A stretch of 64,000 bases of DNA from JACVRM01 sp963817375 (GTDB lineage Bacteria > Actinomycetota > Thermoleophilia > Gaiellales > Gaiellaceae), in contig CAWFOB010000001.1 of NCBI GenBank assembly GCA_963817375.1, positions 186,001-250,000 on the forward strand, in the 5' to 3' direction. Every line of letters begins with the position of its first letter. Positions within the stretch are counted from its first letter, which is position 1. The translations under genes and the position numbers were made by a program. Shown here in pieces: positions 9,973 to 20,626 of the stretch. Below the pieces are notes generated by a model, which was given only the letters and a program-made list of their open reading frames with translations, had not been told where the DNA came from and made no database searches.

Positions 9973-10503
9973 CAAGGAGTACTTAGCCTTACGGAGTGGT
10001 CTCCGTAGCTTCCGACCGGGTTTCCCGTGCCCGGCCGTACTCAGGTACCTGAATAGAGAGGCTGATCTGCTTTCGCCTACGGGACTGTTACCCGCTGTGG
10101 TGCAACTTTCCATTTGCTTCGGCTAGCAGCCAACTTTGTAACTCTCCGACCCGCCGGCAGACGGATCACATCAGGCCCTACAACCCCAGTACGACAACGA
10201 CTGCCGTCTTGACATCGCACTGGTTTAGGCTCTTCCCTTTTCGCTCGCCACTACTCAGGGAGTCGAGGTTTCTTTCCTTTCCTCCGGTTACTAAGATGTT
10301 TCAGTTCACCGGCTTACCGAGCTCCGCCCTATGTGTTCAGGCGGAGTCACGCGCGCATTACCACGCGTAGGTTTCCCCATTCGGAAATCCCGGGATCACA
10401 GGTTGGTCAGCACCTACCCCGGGCTTATCGCAGCCGCCCACGTCCTTCATCGGCTCTTGGCGCCTAGGCATCCACCGCGTGCCCTTCATCTCTTGATCAT
10501 GAA

Positions 10504-10543
10504 GAACACCATTGTTGCCACTATGGAGTTTTCAAGGTGCACG
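10504..10543 (-). other. 23S processing stem, 5' arm (16S-23S spacer)
   Basis: This segment of the spacer pairs with 6491-6527 beyond the 3' end of 23S, forming the expected RNase III helix. The spacer as a whole (about 10501-10750) contains no tRNA gene; only this arm, the 16S arm and two short hairpins are seen. Confidence 0.8.
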
Positions 10544-10584
10544 CGAGGCGCGCTCGCCCAACAGAGATAAACGCCGGCTGCCCG

Positions 10585-10611
10585 GCGGTCTCTCAAAACT
10601 CAACAGCGTGA
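10585..10611 (-). other. 16S processing stem, 3' arm
   Basis: Complementary to 12449-12475 upstream of 16S at 25 of 27 positions. Together they flank 16S and should form its RNase III processing helix. Confidence 0.82.
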
Positions 10612-10750
10612 GCGCCTGACCGACCGTTAGAAGTCGGTCAGATGCATCGAGGTCGACGTAATTCCAGGCGAGCCCAACATTTCGGACGGCTAAACAGCAG
10701 CCATCAAACGAGTTGGACGCCTACCGGAGTAATAGCTCCGGTATTCCCTA

Positions 10751-12298
<1,548 letters not shown>

Positions 12299-12448
12299 GA
12301 GATTGTCTTGCGTTGGGCTTTAACGCCCGTTGCAATCTAATCAGTTAGAGCTTGAACTCAAAGTCAGATTCCTTGCACTAAGGGATCCGACGGGTTCAGT
12401 TATGCCTCTCCCGGTCCGCAAGCGGACGCGGTCGAGGTTCTCGACGTT

Positions 12449-12475
12449 TCACGCTGTTGAGTTTTCAAAGACCGC
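12449..12475 (-). other. 16S leader: processing stem 5' arm overlapping a boxA-like motif
   Basis: The leader strand reads GGTCTTTGAAAACTCAACAG, which contains a boxA-like TCTTTGAAAACT antitermination motif and pairs with 10585-10611 in the spacer. The rest of the leader down to 12299 shows no gene. Confidence 0.72.
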
Positions 12476-12493
12476 GCTTCCCGGCCGGCTGCA

Positions 12494-12519
12494 CAAAAAA
12501 GCCTCTGACTCGCAGAGGC
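12494..12519 (-). terminator. Intrinsic terminator downstream of tyrS, inside the rRNA leader
   Basis: Stem GCCTCTG / CAGAGGC with a 5-nt loop, followed on the minus strand by six T. It is 145 nt past the tyrS stop and would end tyrS messages. It also lies about 90 nt downstream of the only good rRNA promoter, so rRNA transcripts must read through it. Confidence 0.8.
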
Positions 12520-12617
12520 CCTCGGAGTTCTCGGAACTTCGTATCCGATCCCGCCGAGTGCTCTCCGTTCGTCGATTACAGGGACTTTCAAGTGCCGCCT
12601 GGGTGGGCAGCCGAGGA

Positions 12618-12645
12618 ATAGTAGCAGCATCCGGCTGGCTGTCAA
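12618..12645 (-). promoter_or_regulatory. Strong sigma70-type promoter for the rRNA operon
   Basis: The minus strand has a consensus -35 TTGACA (12645-12640), a 16-nt spacer and -10 TACTAT (12623-12618). Transcription should start near 12610, about 310 nt before 16S. It begins only 20 nt after the tyrS stop. No equally good promoter is seen between it and 16S. Confidence 0.72.
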
Positions 12646-12664
12646 ACCGGGCCGGTGCGCCGTT

Positions 12665-13804
12665 TCACCCTGACACAAAGCGCATGAACCGGCGTTTGCC
12701 GACCTGGACGAGCGCGCCCTCGAGCACGATCCGCGGGACGTCCAGCTCGGAGACCGGCTCGCCGTCCACGCGGACGGCGCCCTGGGCGATCAGCCGGCGC
12801 GCCTCGCTCGTCGACGGCGCCAGCCCGGCGTCGGCCAGCACGGCCGGCAGATGGAGGGGGTCACCGTCAGGAAGGCCCCGTTCCGCCACCGCCTCGGGCG
12901 CCTCGCCGCGGCGCACCACGCGCGTGAAGTGCTCCTCCGCCGCGTGCGCGGCCTCCTCCCCGTGCGACCGTGCCGCGATCCAGCGCGCGAGCGCGAGCTT
13001 CGCCTCCAGCGGATCGCCCGCAGGCGGCTCCCGCTCCATGACGAGCCGGTACCACTCGGGCAGCTGGTCGTCGGAGATCCGCATCGTCCGCCCGAACTGC
13101 TCCTCGGGCGCCATCGTCAGCGGGATGTTGTTGCCGACCGACGAGCTCATCTTCGCCCCGTCCCACGAGACCAGGAGCGGCGTCGTCAGCACGACCTGGG
13201 GCTCGAGCCCGTAGGCCTCCATGATCTCGCGGCCGGCGAGCAGGTTGTAGAGCTGGTCGGTGCCGCCGAGCTCGATGTCGGACTCGATCGCGACCGAGTC
13301 GTACGCCTGCATGAGCGGGTAGAGCAGCTCCGAGACCGAGATCGGCTCGCCGGCGGCGTAGCGCTTTGCAAAGTCGTCGCGCTCGAGCAGCCGCGCCACC
13401 GTCATCTCGCGCGCGAGGCGGACGACGTCCGCGTACGAGAGCTTCGACAGCCACTCGCCGTTGTACCGCACCTCGGTGCGCTCGGGGTCGAGCACGATCA
13501 TCGCCTGGTCGAGGTAGGTCCGCGCGTTACGGTCGATCTCCTCGTCGGAGAGGACGGGCCGCTCGGCCGAGCGGCCCGACGGGTCACCGATGCGGGTCGT
13601 GTAGTCGCCGATGATCAGTACGCCGGTGTGGCCGGCGTCCTGGAACGCGCGCATGCGCTGGAGCGGCACCGCGCGGCCGACGTGGATGTCGGGCGACGTG
13701 ACGTCGATGCCGAACTTCACGCGCAGCGGTCGTCCGAGCGCCAGCTTGCGCTCGAGCCCGCCCTCCGGGAGCACGTGGACGGCGTTCCGTGTCAGCCCGG
13801 CCAT
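12665..13804 (-). CDS. tyrS: Tyrosyl-tRNA synthetase
   Basis: Class I aminoacyl-tRNA synthetase charging tRNA-Tyr in the cytoplasm. The HIGH-type motif appears as HVGRAVPL at residues 41-48, the tyrosine pocket with LIIGDYTTRIGDPSGR follows, and the KMSKS loop is AKMSSSVGNN near residue 223. A C-terminal S4 RNA-binding domain (LADAGLAPSTSEARRLIAQG onwards) ends the protein. At 379 residues it belongs to the shorter, TyrZ-like subgroup. The ATG start at 13804 is 42 bp from the divergent PBP gene. A terminator follows at 12494-12519. Confidence 0.95.
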   Translation of the reverse strand: MAGLTRNAVHVLPEGGLERKLALGRPLRVKFGIDVTSPDIHVGRAVPLQRMRAFQDAGHTGVLIIGDYTTRIGDPSGRSAERPVLSDEEIDRNARTYLDQAMIVLDPERTEVRYNGEWLSKLSYADVVRLAREMTVARLLERDDFAKRYAAGEPISVSELLYPLMQAYDSVAIESDIELGGTDQLYNLLAGREIMEAYGLEPQVVLTTPLLVSWDGAKMSSSVGNNIPLTMAPEEQFGRTMRISDDQLPEWYRLVMEREPPAGDPLEAKLALARWIAARSHGEEAAHAAEEHFTRVVRRGEAPEAVAERGLPDGDPLHLPAVLADAGLAPSTSEARRLIAQGAVRVDGEPVSELDVPRIVLEGALVQVGKRRFMRFVSG

Positions 13805-13846
13805 CGCCGGATTCTGGCAGGACGCCCGAGTACACTTCTGCGCTTC

Positions 13847-16306
13847 GTGCGGCTACGCAGACGCGACACCGGCGCGCCGCCCAAAAAACGGCGCCGCATC
13901 CGCAAGCTTCGCTTCCTCGCCATGGCGCTTGTGCTGCTCCTGCTTGCCTTCGCATCGTTCACCTACGGCATGGTCACGGCCGTCGCGAACCAGGCATGGA
14001 AGCTCGAGGCGGCGCACCAGCAGGCGACCGAGCGCAACTCCTACATCTACAACCGCGGACACCGCGTGCTCGCCGTCCTGCGCGGGTCGCAGAACCGCGT
14101 CATCGTCAGCTCGGATCAGATCGCGCCGATGATGAAGCAGGCGATCGTGGCCGTCGAGGACCGCCGCTTCTGGGAGCACGACGGCGTCGACTTCCGAGCG
14201 ATCATGCGCGCCTTCTGGGCCGACGTCCGGCATAAGCAGGTCGTCGAGGGCGGCTCGACGATCACGCAGCAGTACATCAAGAACGCGTACGTCGACAACA
14301 CCCGGTCGATCGCGCGGAAGCTCAAGGAGGCGATCCTGGCGCGGCAGCTCGACCAGCGCTGGAGCAAGGACCGAATCCTCACCGAGTACCTGAACACGAT
14401 CTACTTCGGGAACGGCGCCTACGGGATCGAGCAGGCTGCGCGGACGTACTTCCAGCACTCGGCCGCGAAGCTCACGCTGCCCGAGTCGGCGCTGCTGGCG
14501 GCGCTGCCGAGCGACCCGGCGGCGTACGACCCGGCGAGCAACCCACGCGCCGCGAAGCGCCAGCGCAACATCGCGCTCCGGCTGATGCGCGACCAGGGGC
14601 TGATCACGCGCCGCCAGTACCGCAACTCAGTCCGCACGCCGCTCCCGAAGCCCGACGACATCAAGCCGCCCGGGACGCAGAGCGAGGTCGGCCAGTACTT
14701 CACGAACTACGTGAAGCAGCAGCTGATCGACAAGTACGGGACGGCGAGGGTCTTCGGCGGCGGCCTGCGCGTGCACACGACGATCGACCTCAACCTCCAG
14801 AAGGTCGCCCGCCAGGCGATCGACAAGTGGCTCACCGACCCCGAGGGCCCGGCCGCAGCGCTCGTCGCGATCGACCCGCGCACCGGCGACGTGCTCGCGA
14901 TGGCCGGCGGCAAGAACTTCCGCCAGAGCCAGTTCAACCTGGCCGTGCAGGGCGAGCGCCAGCCCGGCTCGTCGTTCAAGCCGTTCGTGCTCGCCGACGC
15001 GCTCGACCAGGGGATCGCGCCGGAGACGACCTTCGCGTCGAAGCCGGTCGACATCCCGTTCGACAACAAGATCTGGCACGTCACGAACTACGAGGGCGAC
15101 TACCTCGGCTCGGCCGACCTGCGCACCGCGACCACGTACTCCGACAACTCCGTCTACGCGCAGCTGACTGCGACCGTCGGCCCCGCGAGCGTCGCGCGGA
15201 TGGCGCACCGGCTCGGGATCAGGAGCCCGCTCGATTCGTACCTCTCGATCGGGCTGGGCGCGGAGGCGGTCAACCCGCTCGAGATGGCCCGGGCCTACGC
15301 GACCTTCGCGCACGGCGGGCAGCGCACGGACGGCTCCGCGTTCGGCAACGAGCCGCGCGCGATCCGCTGGGTCGACCAGCAGACGAAGACCAACGGGAAG
15401 ATCGCGCGGCTCGACGTGAACAAGCCGGTCTACCGGCAGGTGCTCGACCCGGCCAAGAACGCGCTCCTGACGAGCATCCTCCAGACCGTCATCCAGTCCG
15501 GCACGGGCAAGGCTGCCCAGCTCGGCGGCGGCTGGAGCGCGGCCGGCAAGACCGGGACGACGGAGAACCACGGCGACGCGTGGTTCGTCGGCTACACGCC
15601 GCAGCTCGTCACCGCCGTCTGGGTCGGCTATCCAAACCAGCTGAAGCCCATGCTGACCGAGTACCACGGCAAGCCGGTCGCCGGCGGCACCTACCCGGCG
15701 CTGATCTGGAAGTCGTTCATGCTGGGCGCGCTCAAGGAGCAGCACGACACGCCGCAGCCGTTCCCGTCGGAGCCGGGCCTCTATGCCTCGCCGAGCTACG
15801 TCGTCTACCGCGACGGGCAGCTCGAGCGCGACAACGGGATCTGCAAGGGCGCCTTCAAGGTGTGGACGTTCAGCGAGGGCGGGCCGTCACGGACGGCCAA
15901 CTGCCGCGCGAACGAGGTGCAGGTGCCGAACCTGATCGGCGTGCGCCGGGCAACGGCTGTCTCGCGGCTCCGGGCACAGCCCCTCAAGCCACTGTTGGTG
16001 TACAAGGCCGCGCGGCCGTTGCAATGGCCCAACACGGTGGTCGCGCAGATCCCGAGCCCGCTGCGCCGGCTCGCCGCCAACGACCAGGTCACGCTCGTCC
16101 TCGCGAAGCCGCTGCACGGCATCGTCCCGCGCGTCGTCGGGCTGCCGCTGAACGCGGCACTGCCGAAGCTGGAGAAGCTGCACCTCTCGCCGACCGTCCG
16201 CCCGAGCGATGCCGCGTCGAACCGGCGCGTCCTCCGCCAGTCGCCACAGGCGGGGGTGGCCGCCGCGCCCGGAATGACGGTCAGGCTCGTGGTGCGGGGC
16301 GGCTGA
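13847..16306 (+). CDS. Class A penicillin-binding protein with two PASTA domains
   Basis: Bifunctional peptidoglycan synthase anchored in the membrane with its enzymes outside. A basic cytoplasmic tail (RRRDTGAPPKKRRRIRK) precedes one transmembrane helix (residues about 25-48). The GT51 glycosyltransferase domain shows AVEDRRFWEHDGVD and GGSTITQQYIKN; the transpeptidase shows the active serine in GSSFKPF, the YSDN motif and KTGTT. Two PASTA repeats (NEVQVPNLIGV... and GIVPRVVGLPL...) finish the 819 residues. The start is the GTG at 13847; upstream sequence in frame is antisense to tyrS. The last 26 bp overlap the convergent glycosylase gene. PASTA domains in class A PBPs are common in Actinobacteria. 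Confidence 0.93.
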   Translation: MRLRRRDTGAPPKKRRRIRKLRFLAMALVLLLLAFASFTYGMVTAVANQAWKLEAAHQQATERNSYIYNRGHRVLAVLRGSQNRVIVSSDQIAPMMKQAIVAVEDRRFWEHDGVDFRAIMRAFWADVRHKQVVEGGSTITQQYIKNAYVDNTRSIARKLKEAILARQLDQRWSKDRILTEYLNTIYFGNGAYGIEQAARTYFQHSAAKLTLPESALLAALPSDPAAYDPASNPRAAKRQRNIALRLMRDQGLITRRQYRNSVRTPLPKPDDIKPPGTQSEVGQYFTNYVKQQLIDKYGTARVFGGGLRVHTTIDLNLQKVARQAIDKWLTDPEGPAAALVAIDPRTGDVLAMAGGKNFRQSQFNLAVQGERQPGSSFKPFVLADALDQGIAPETTFASKPVDIPFDNKIWHVTNYEGDYLGSADLRTATTYSDNSVYAQLTATVGPASVARMAHRLGIRSPLDSYLSIGLGAEAVNPLEMARAYATFAHGGQRTDGSAFGNEPRAIRWVDQQTKTNGKIARLDVNKPVYRQVLDPAKNALLTSILQTVIQSGTGKAAQLGGGWSAAGKTGTTENHGDAWFVGYTPQLVTAVWVGYPNQLKPMLTEYHGKPVAGGTYPALIWKSFMLGALKEQHDTPQPFPSEPGLYASPSYVVYRDGQLERDNGICKGAFKVWTFSEGGPSRTANCRANEVQVPNLIGVRRATAVSRLRAQPLKPLLVYKAARPLQWPNTVVAQIPSPLRRLAANDQVTLVLAKPLHGIVPRVVGLPLNAALPKLEKLHLSPTVRPSDAASNRRVLRQSPQAGVAAAPGMTVRLVVRGG

Positions 16307-16847
16307 CGAAGCGCGAGCCTGCGACCAGGTAGCGCCACGGCCGGTCTGCCGCCTTCGTGATCCCGATCCGCGGCGCGCGCACGACCTCCACGGGCGCGGC
16401 CGCAGGCAGGAGCTCGAACGGCGGGCGGTCGAGCGGCAGGCCGTCGTGCTCGCGCGTGACGCCGAGCGCCTGGCAGAGCCGGCCCGGCCCCGAGCACAGC
16501 AGGCGAGGCCTTTCGACGCGGCGGCGCGCGGCCATCACCTCCACACCGTGCACCGGCTCGAGCGCGCGGATCAGCACCGCTTCGGGCACGCCCTCCTCCG
16601 CGCAGACGAGGTTGAGGCACCAGTGGATGCCGTACGAGCGGTAGACGTAGGCGTGCCCCGGCCCGCCGAACATGACCGCGTTCCGCTCGGTGCGCCCGCG
16701 GTACCCGTGCGCGGCGGGATCCTGCTGGTCGTAGGCCTCGAGCTCGACGATCGGGCCGCCGACGCCGTCGACGAGCAGCGTGACGCCGAGCAGCTCGGGC
16801 GCGACCTCGTGCACCGAACGGGCGAAGAACTCGCGGCCGAGGCTCAC
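16281..16847 (-). CDS. 3-methyladenine DNA glycosylase (AAG/Mpg family)
   Basis: Base-excision repair glycosylase that removes alkylated and deaminated purines. The 188-residue protein shows the conserved EFFARSVHEVAPELLG start, the catalytic glutamate in VELEAY (residue about 41), the GRTERNAVMFGGPGHAYVY block and the GPGRLCQALGVT block. The GTG start overlaps the MFS stop by 4 nt (GTGA), so both are translated from one message. Its 3' end overlaps the PBP gene tail in antisense by 26 bp. Confidence 0.92.
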   Translation of the reverse strand: MSLGREFFARSVHEVAPELLGVTLLVDGVGGPIVELEAYDQQDPAAHGYRGRTERNAVMFGGPGHAYVYRSYGIHWCLNLVCAEEGVPEAVLIRALEPVHGVEVMAARRRVERPRLLCSGPGRLCQALGVTREHDGLPLDRPPFELLPAAAPVEVVRAPRIGITKAADRPWRYLVAGSRFVSRPAPRA

Positions 16848-18136
16848 TCGCGCGCCCGCCGGGCGTCGTAGTGGACGAGCGCCGGCATCGCCAGCGCGAC
16901 GATCCCGGTGCCGATCACGGTCAGGATCCCGCCGGAGACGATCGAGAAGCGCACGCTCGTCAGCGCTGCGACCGTTCCCGCCTCGACGTTGCCCAGCTGC
17001 GGGGTGCTCGCAACCTGCGCCAGCTCGATGCCGGACAGCCGCCCGCGCAGATGATCGGGGGTTGCGGCGAGCAGGATCGAGTTGCGCAGGATCGCGCTGA
17101 CGTAATCCGCGGCGCCGGCAGCGGCGAGCATGACGAAGGCCAGCCACAGGGTCGTCGAGAAGCCGAAGCCGATGAGCGCCACGCCCCACAGCGAGGCGGC
17201 GATGCACACGCCGACGCCCTGCCGGCGGACGTGCTGCACCCAGCCTGACGAGAGCGAGCCGAGGAGCGCGCCGGTGTACGGCGCCGCGTAGAGGAAGCCG
17301 AGCGTGCCAGCGCCGCCGCCGAGCCCCGCCGCGAAGGCGGGGAACAGCGCGCTTGGCATCCCGAAGATCATCGCGTTGGAGTCGACGACGAAGATCCCGA
17401 GCAGCTCCTTCCGGGTCCGCACGTACCGGAGCCCGTCCAGGATCGAGCGCAGGCTCGGCCGGTCGGCGTCGGGCGCGGCCGGCACGGACGGCAGCAGCCA
17501 GATGACGACGAACGAAGCCCCGAACGTCAGCAGGTCGAGCGCGAAGGCGCCGGATAGACCGGCCCCTGCGATCAGCAGGCCGCCGAACGCCGGGCCTGCC
17601 GTCCGCGCGAGCGTGAAGATGACGTCGTCGACCGCGAGCGCCGCCGTCAGCTTCTCGGGCGGCACGAGACTCGGCGTGAGCGCGTTGCGCGTCGGGCTCT
17701 GAAAGGAGTAGGCGGCGGTGCCGAGCAGCTCGGCGCCGAAGAGCACCGGGATGCTCGGCTCGGCGAGCAGCGAGTTGGCGAGCAGGCCGATCGTCACCAG
17801 CGCCAGCCCGACGTCGGAGAGCAACAGCAGCTTGCGCCGGTCGACGGCGTCCGCGACCGCGCCGCCGTAGAGCGGCACGACGAGCAGCGGGACGAGCGCG
17901 GCGAGGCCGAGCAGCCCGACGACGAAGGTCGAGCCGGTGTCCCGGTAGACCTGGTACGGGATCGCAACCGCGGTGATCTGGCTGCCGATGGCCGAGATGC
18001 CCGTGCCGACCCAGAGCCGGCGGAACGGCTTCGAGAGCCTGAGCGGCGAGATGTCGACCGGGACGCGGCGCAGCCAGCCCGAGAAGCCGGGGCGCTCGGC
18101 CTCGAAGCCCTCGGGGTCCAGCGGCGGGTCGGCCAC
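16844..18136 (-). CDS. MFS transporter (EntS-like MFS_3 type)
   Basis: Inner-membrane major facilitator protein of 430 residues with 12 predicted hydrophobic helices after a 40-residue cytoplasmic lead. Motif A appears as GGAVADAVDRRKLLLLSD between helices 2 and 3, and the pattern (RLWVGTGISAIGSQITAVAIPYQVY at the beginning) is that of the MFS_3/enterobactin-exporter-like group. Likely an exporter of small molecules; substrate unknown. Located between a 21-nt palindrome (18141-18161) and the glycosylase gene it is coupled to. Confidence 0.87.
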   Translation of the reverse strand: MADPPLDPEGFEAERPGFSGWLRRVPVDISPLRLSKPFRRLWVGTGISAIGSQITAVAIPYQVYRDTGSTFVVGLLGLAALVPLLVVPLYGGAVADAVDRRKLLLLSDVGLALVTIGLLANSLLAEPSIPVLFGAELLGTAAYSFQSPTRNALTPSLVPPEKLTAALAVDDVIFTLARTAGPAFGGLLIAGAGLSGAFALDLLTFGASFVVIWLLPSVPAAPDADRPSLRSILDGLRYVRTRKELLGIFVVDSNAMIFGMPSALFPAFAAGLGGGAGTLGFLYAAPYTGALLGSLSSGWVQHVRRQGVGVCIAASLWGVALIGFGFSTTLWLAFVMLAAAGAADYVSAILRNSILLAATPDHLRGRLSGIELAQVASTPQLGNVEAGTVAALTSVRFSIVSGGILTVIGTGIVALAMPALVHYDARRARE

Positions 18137-18140
18137 AGAG

Positions 18141-18161
18141 TTAGTGGCTGTCAGCCACTAA
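18141..18161. repeat. 21-nt palindrome, copy 1
   Basis: Arms TTAGTGGCTG and CAGCCACTAA around one central T. An identical pair of arms (central A) occurs at 44300-44320, 26 kb away. It sits between the remA stop and the MFS start. Confidence 0.85.
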
Positions 18162-18162
18162 G

Positions 18163-18521
18163 TCAGAAGAGGGGCTGTTCCGGCGTCGCTGCCGTGGACT
18201 CGAGCAGGTGCCTGGCGCGACGCGAGAGATCGGGCAGGTCGACGCGGCCGCGGTCGGCGTCCTGGACGATCCGCTCGGCGAGCGCGAGGGCCTCGTCGAG
18301 GAGCGCGTTCTGCCGCGTCGGCGCTCGACGCCCATCGCGGTCAGGATGCTGCGCTCGGTGCGCCCGGCCACGATTGGCTCGGCGACGCCCTCGACCCAGA
18401 CGCGCGTGCGGTGCCCGCCGCCGCGCTCGTCGCCGACGAGCGGCTCGAGCGCGTAGATCTTGTCGGCGCGGGCGTATTTGCCGAAGCCGAGAAAGACCAT
18501 CTTCGGCGCGCCGTCTGCCAC
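18163..18521 (-). CDS. RemA/DUF370 family regulatory protein (frameshift)
   Basis: Homologue of RemA, a DNA-binding regulator of extracellular-matrix genes in Bacillus. Residues 8-65 show the family core: MVFLGFGKYARADKIYALEP, then RTRVWVEGVAEPIVAGRTERSIL in conserved order. The frame breaks near 18325 just after TAMGVE; the next frame continues RQNALLDEALALAERIVQD and ends TPEQPLF. One missing G in GGCGCC would restore it. The whole protein is then about 119 residues, longer than the roughly 90 of Bacillus RemA, with a helical C-terminal extension. The GTG at 18521 lies just after the end of the aminotransferase gene on the same strand. Confidence 0.75.
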
Positions 18522-18530
18522 GGAGCGAAT

Positions 18531-19657
18531 CTACCCCGAACGACGTCGGCGAGCACGTCGGCCACGTAGGCCTGGTCGTCCTCGGTGATGTCCGTGAAGA
18601 ACGGGAGCGCGAGCGTGCGCGTCGCCGCATCCTCCGCTACGGGGCACATGCCCTCGCGGAACCCGTACCGCTCCCGCAGGTACGGCTGCAGGTGGACGCA
18701 CGGGACGTAGTGGCCCGCCTCCACCCCGCGCGCGCCGAGGTTCGCGCTGATGAAGTCGCGGTCCAGCCCGCGGTCGAGCTTCACGACGTACACGAACCAC
18801 GAGCGGACGTGCTCGTCGTCGTCGGGGTGCGGGACCTCGACGCCGTCGATGCCGGCCAGCAGCTCGCCGTAGCGCGCAGCGGCACGGTCGCGGGCCGTCA
18901 GGATCTCGTCCAGCCGCTCGAGCTGGGCGACGCCGAGCGCGGCCTGCACGTCGCTGATCCGGTAGTTGAACCCGAGGCGGACGTGGTTGAACCAGCGGGC
19001 GTCGTAGGAGCGGCCGTGGTTGCGCAGGCTCTTCAGCAGCTGCCAGAGCTCCTCGGAGTGCGTGGTCACGATCCCGCCCTCGCCGGTCGTCATCTGCTTG
19101 TTGGGATAGAAGGCGAAGACCGCCGACGGCCCCTGGGAGCCGACCGGCCGGCCGCGGTAGCGCGCGCCGAGCGCCTCGCAGGAGTCCTGGATCAGCGTCA
19201 GCCCGTGCTGCTCGCAGAGCTCGCTCAGCTGGTCGAGGTCGCACGGCAGCCCGAACATGTCGACCGCGACGATGGCGCGCGTGCGCTCGGTCAGCGCCGC
19301 CTCGACAGCGGCCACGTCGACGTTCAGGGTGTCGGGGCGGACGTCCGCGAAGACCGGCACCGCGCCCTCGTAGATGAAGCAGTTCGCCGTCGCGACGAAC
19401 GAGATCGGCGACGTGATCACCTCGTCGCCCGGCTGGAGCCCGGCGGCGTGGCAGAGCAGGTGCAGCCCGGTCGTTCCGCTCGAGCAGGCGGCCGCGAACG
19501 GCGCGTCGACCCGCTCGGCGAAGCGCTCCTCGAAGCGCTCGATCATCGGCCCGAGCGACAGGCGCCCGGAGCGCAGCACCTCGAGGACGAGCTCCTCCTC
19601 GCGCTCGCCGATCGACGGCCTCGAGAGCGGAACCCGCCGGACGGCGGCCTGGGTCAC
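18531..19657 (-). CDS. DegT/DnrJ/EryC1/StrS family sugar aminotransferase
   Basis: PLP-dependent aminotransferase acting on nucleotide-linked keto-sugars, used in surface polysaccharide or glycosylation pathways. It begins VPLSRPSIGEREEELV, has SSGTTGLHL for phosphate binding, the D of LIQDSCEALGA, and the PLP lysine in FYPNKQMTTGEGG (residue about 185), then NYRISDVQAALG. The GTG start overlaps the ilvE stop (GTGA). The family-like end is reached at ADVLADVV near 18540. There a TAG is one base out of frame, and the open frame runs on to 18341 across remA. A lost G in the GGGG run would explain this, so the end is given at that TAG. No other sugar genes are nearby. Confidence 0.87.
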
Positions 19658-20592
19658 GCGCCCGCCGGCTCGCGCGGCCGGATCTCGACCGCCTCGAGCC
19701 AGTCCGACCAGCGCTCCTCGCCGCGCCCGTGCACGACGTCGAGGTACGCCTTCTGGAGCTCCATCGTGATCGGCCCGACGCCGACCTCGTGGTCGTCGAC
19801 CGAGCGGATCGGCGTCACCTCGGCGGCCGTGCCGCACATGAAGATCTCGTCCGCGAGGTACAGCTCCGTGCGGATCAGGTTGTCCTCGGAGACCTCGTGG
19901 CCGAGGCTCCGCGCCAGCTGGATGACCGTGTCCCGCGTGATGCCCGGCAGGATCGAGGTCGAGAGCGGCGGAGTGACGAGCTGCCCGTCCTTGACGATGA
20001 AGACGTTCTCGCCGGAGCCGTCGGCGACGAAGCCCTCGTCGGTGAGCAGGATCGCCTCGTCGTAGCCGGCCAGGTTCGCCTCGGTCACCGCCAGCATCGA
20101 GTTCAGGTAGATGCCGGTCGCCTTGGCGGCGTGCGGGATCGTGTTCGGCCCGACGCGCTTCCAGGACGAGACCTTCGCCCGGATGCCCGTGCGCATCGCC
20201 TCGTCTCCGAGGTACGCGCCCCACGGCCAGCTCATCAGCACGACCTCGACCGGGTTGCCGGCGGCCGAGACGCCGAGCTCGCCGTAGCCGTAGAACGCGA
20301 TCGGCCGCAGGTACGCCTCGGGCAGGCCGTTCGTCGCGAGCAGCTCGAGCGACGCCGCCCGCAGCTCCTCGACCGAGTACGGCAGGTCCATGTGCAGCAG
20401 GCGCGCCGAGTTGCCAAAGCGCTTCAGGTGGTCGGTGAGCCGGAACACGGCCGGCCCGCTGTCGGTCTCGTAGCAGCGAATGCCCTCGAAGACCCCGGAG
20501 CCGTAGTGGAGGCCGTGCGCGCCGACGTGGATCTTGGCGTCCCCCCAGTCGACGAGCTCGCCCGACATCCAGATCTTCTCGGTTTCGCGCAT
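19654..20592 (-). CDS. ilvE: Branched-chain amino-acid aminotransferase
   Basis: Fold-type IV PLP enzyme performing the last step of Leu, Ile and Val synthesis. It opens with EKIWMSGELVDW and HVGAHGLHYGSGVFEGIR, has RLTDHLKRFGNSARLL, and the PLP lysine in PHAAKATGIYLNS (residue about 155). TEANLAGYDEAILL and EGFVADGSGENVF complete the family pattern; 312 residues is normal. The ATG at 20592 is preceded 8 nt upstream by a strong GAGGAGGT ribosome site, which decides the start over longer frames. First gene of a unit with the DegT aminotransferase (4-nt overlap). Confidence 0.94.
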   Translation of the reverse strand: MRETEKIWMSGELVDWGDAKIHVGAHGLHYGSGVFEGIRCYETDSGPAVFRLTDHLKRFGNSARLLHMDLPYSVEELRAASLELLATNGLPEAYLRPIAFYGYGELGVSAAGNPVEVVLMSWPWGAYLGDEAMRTGIRAKVSSWKRVGPNTIPHAAKATGIYLNSMLAVTEANLAGYDEAILLTDEGFVADGSGENVFIVKDGQLVTPPLSTSILPGITRDTVIQLARSLGHEVSEDNLIRTELYLADEIFMCGTAAEVTPIRSVDDHEVGVGPITMELQKAYLDVVHGRGEERWSDWLEAVEIRPREPAGA

Positions 20593-20626
20593 ACGATTTA
20601 CCTCCTCAGCAGGACGTGCGAAAAGT

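Noticed and set aside
10501..10750. tRNA-Ile or tRNA-Ala in the 16S-23S spacer
   Set aside because: No cloverleaf or T-loop was found; only processing stems and short hairpins are present.
12300..12448. A second rRNA promoter close to 16S (TTGAGT ... TAGATT)
   Set aside because: Weak match to consensus and located inside the leader after the processing stem, so a transcript from it would lack the stem.
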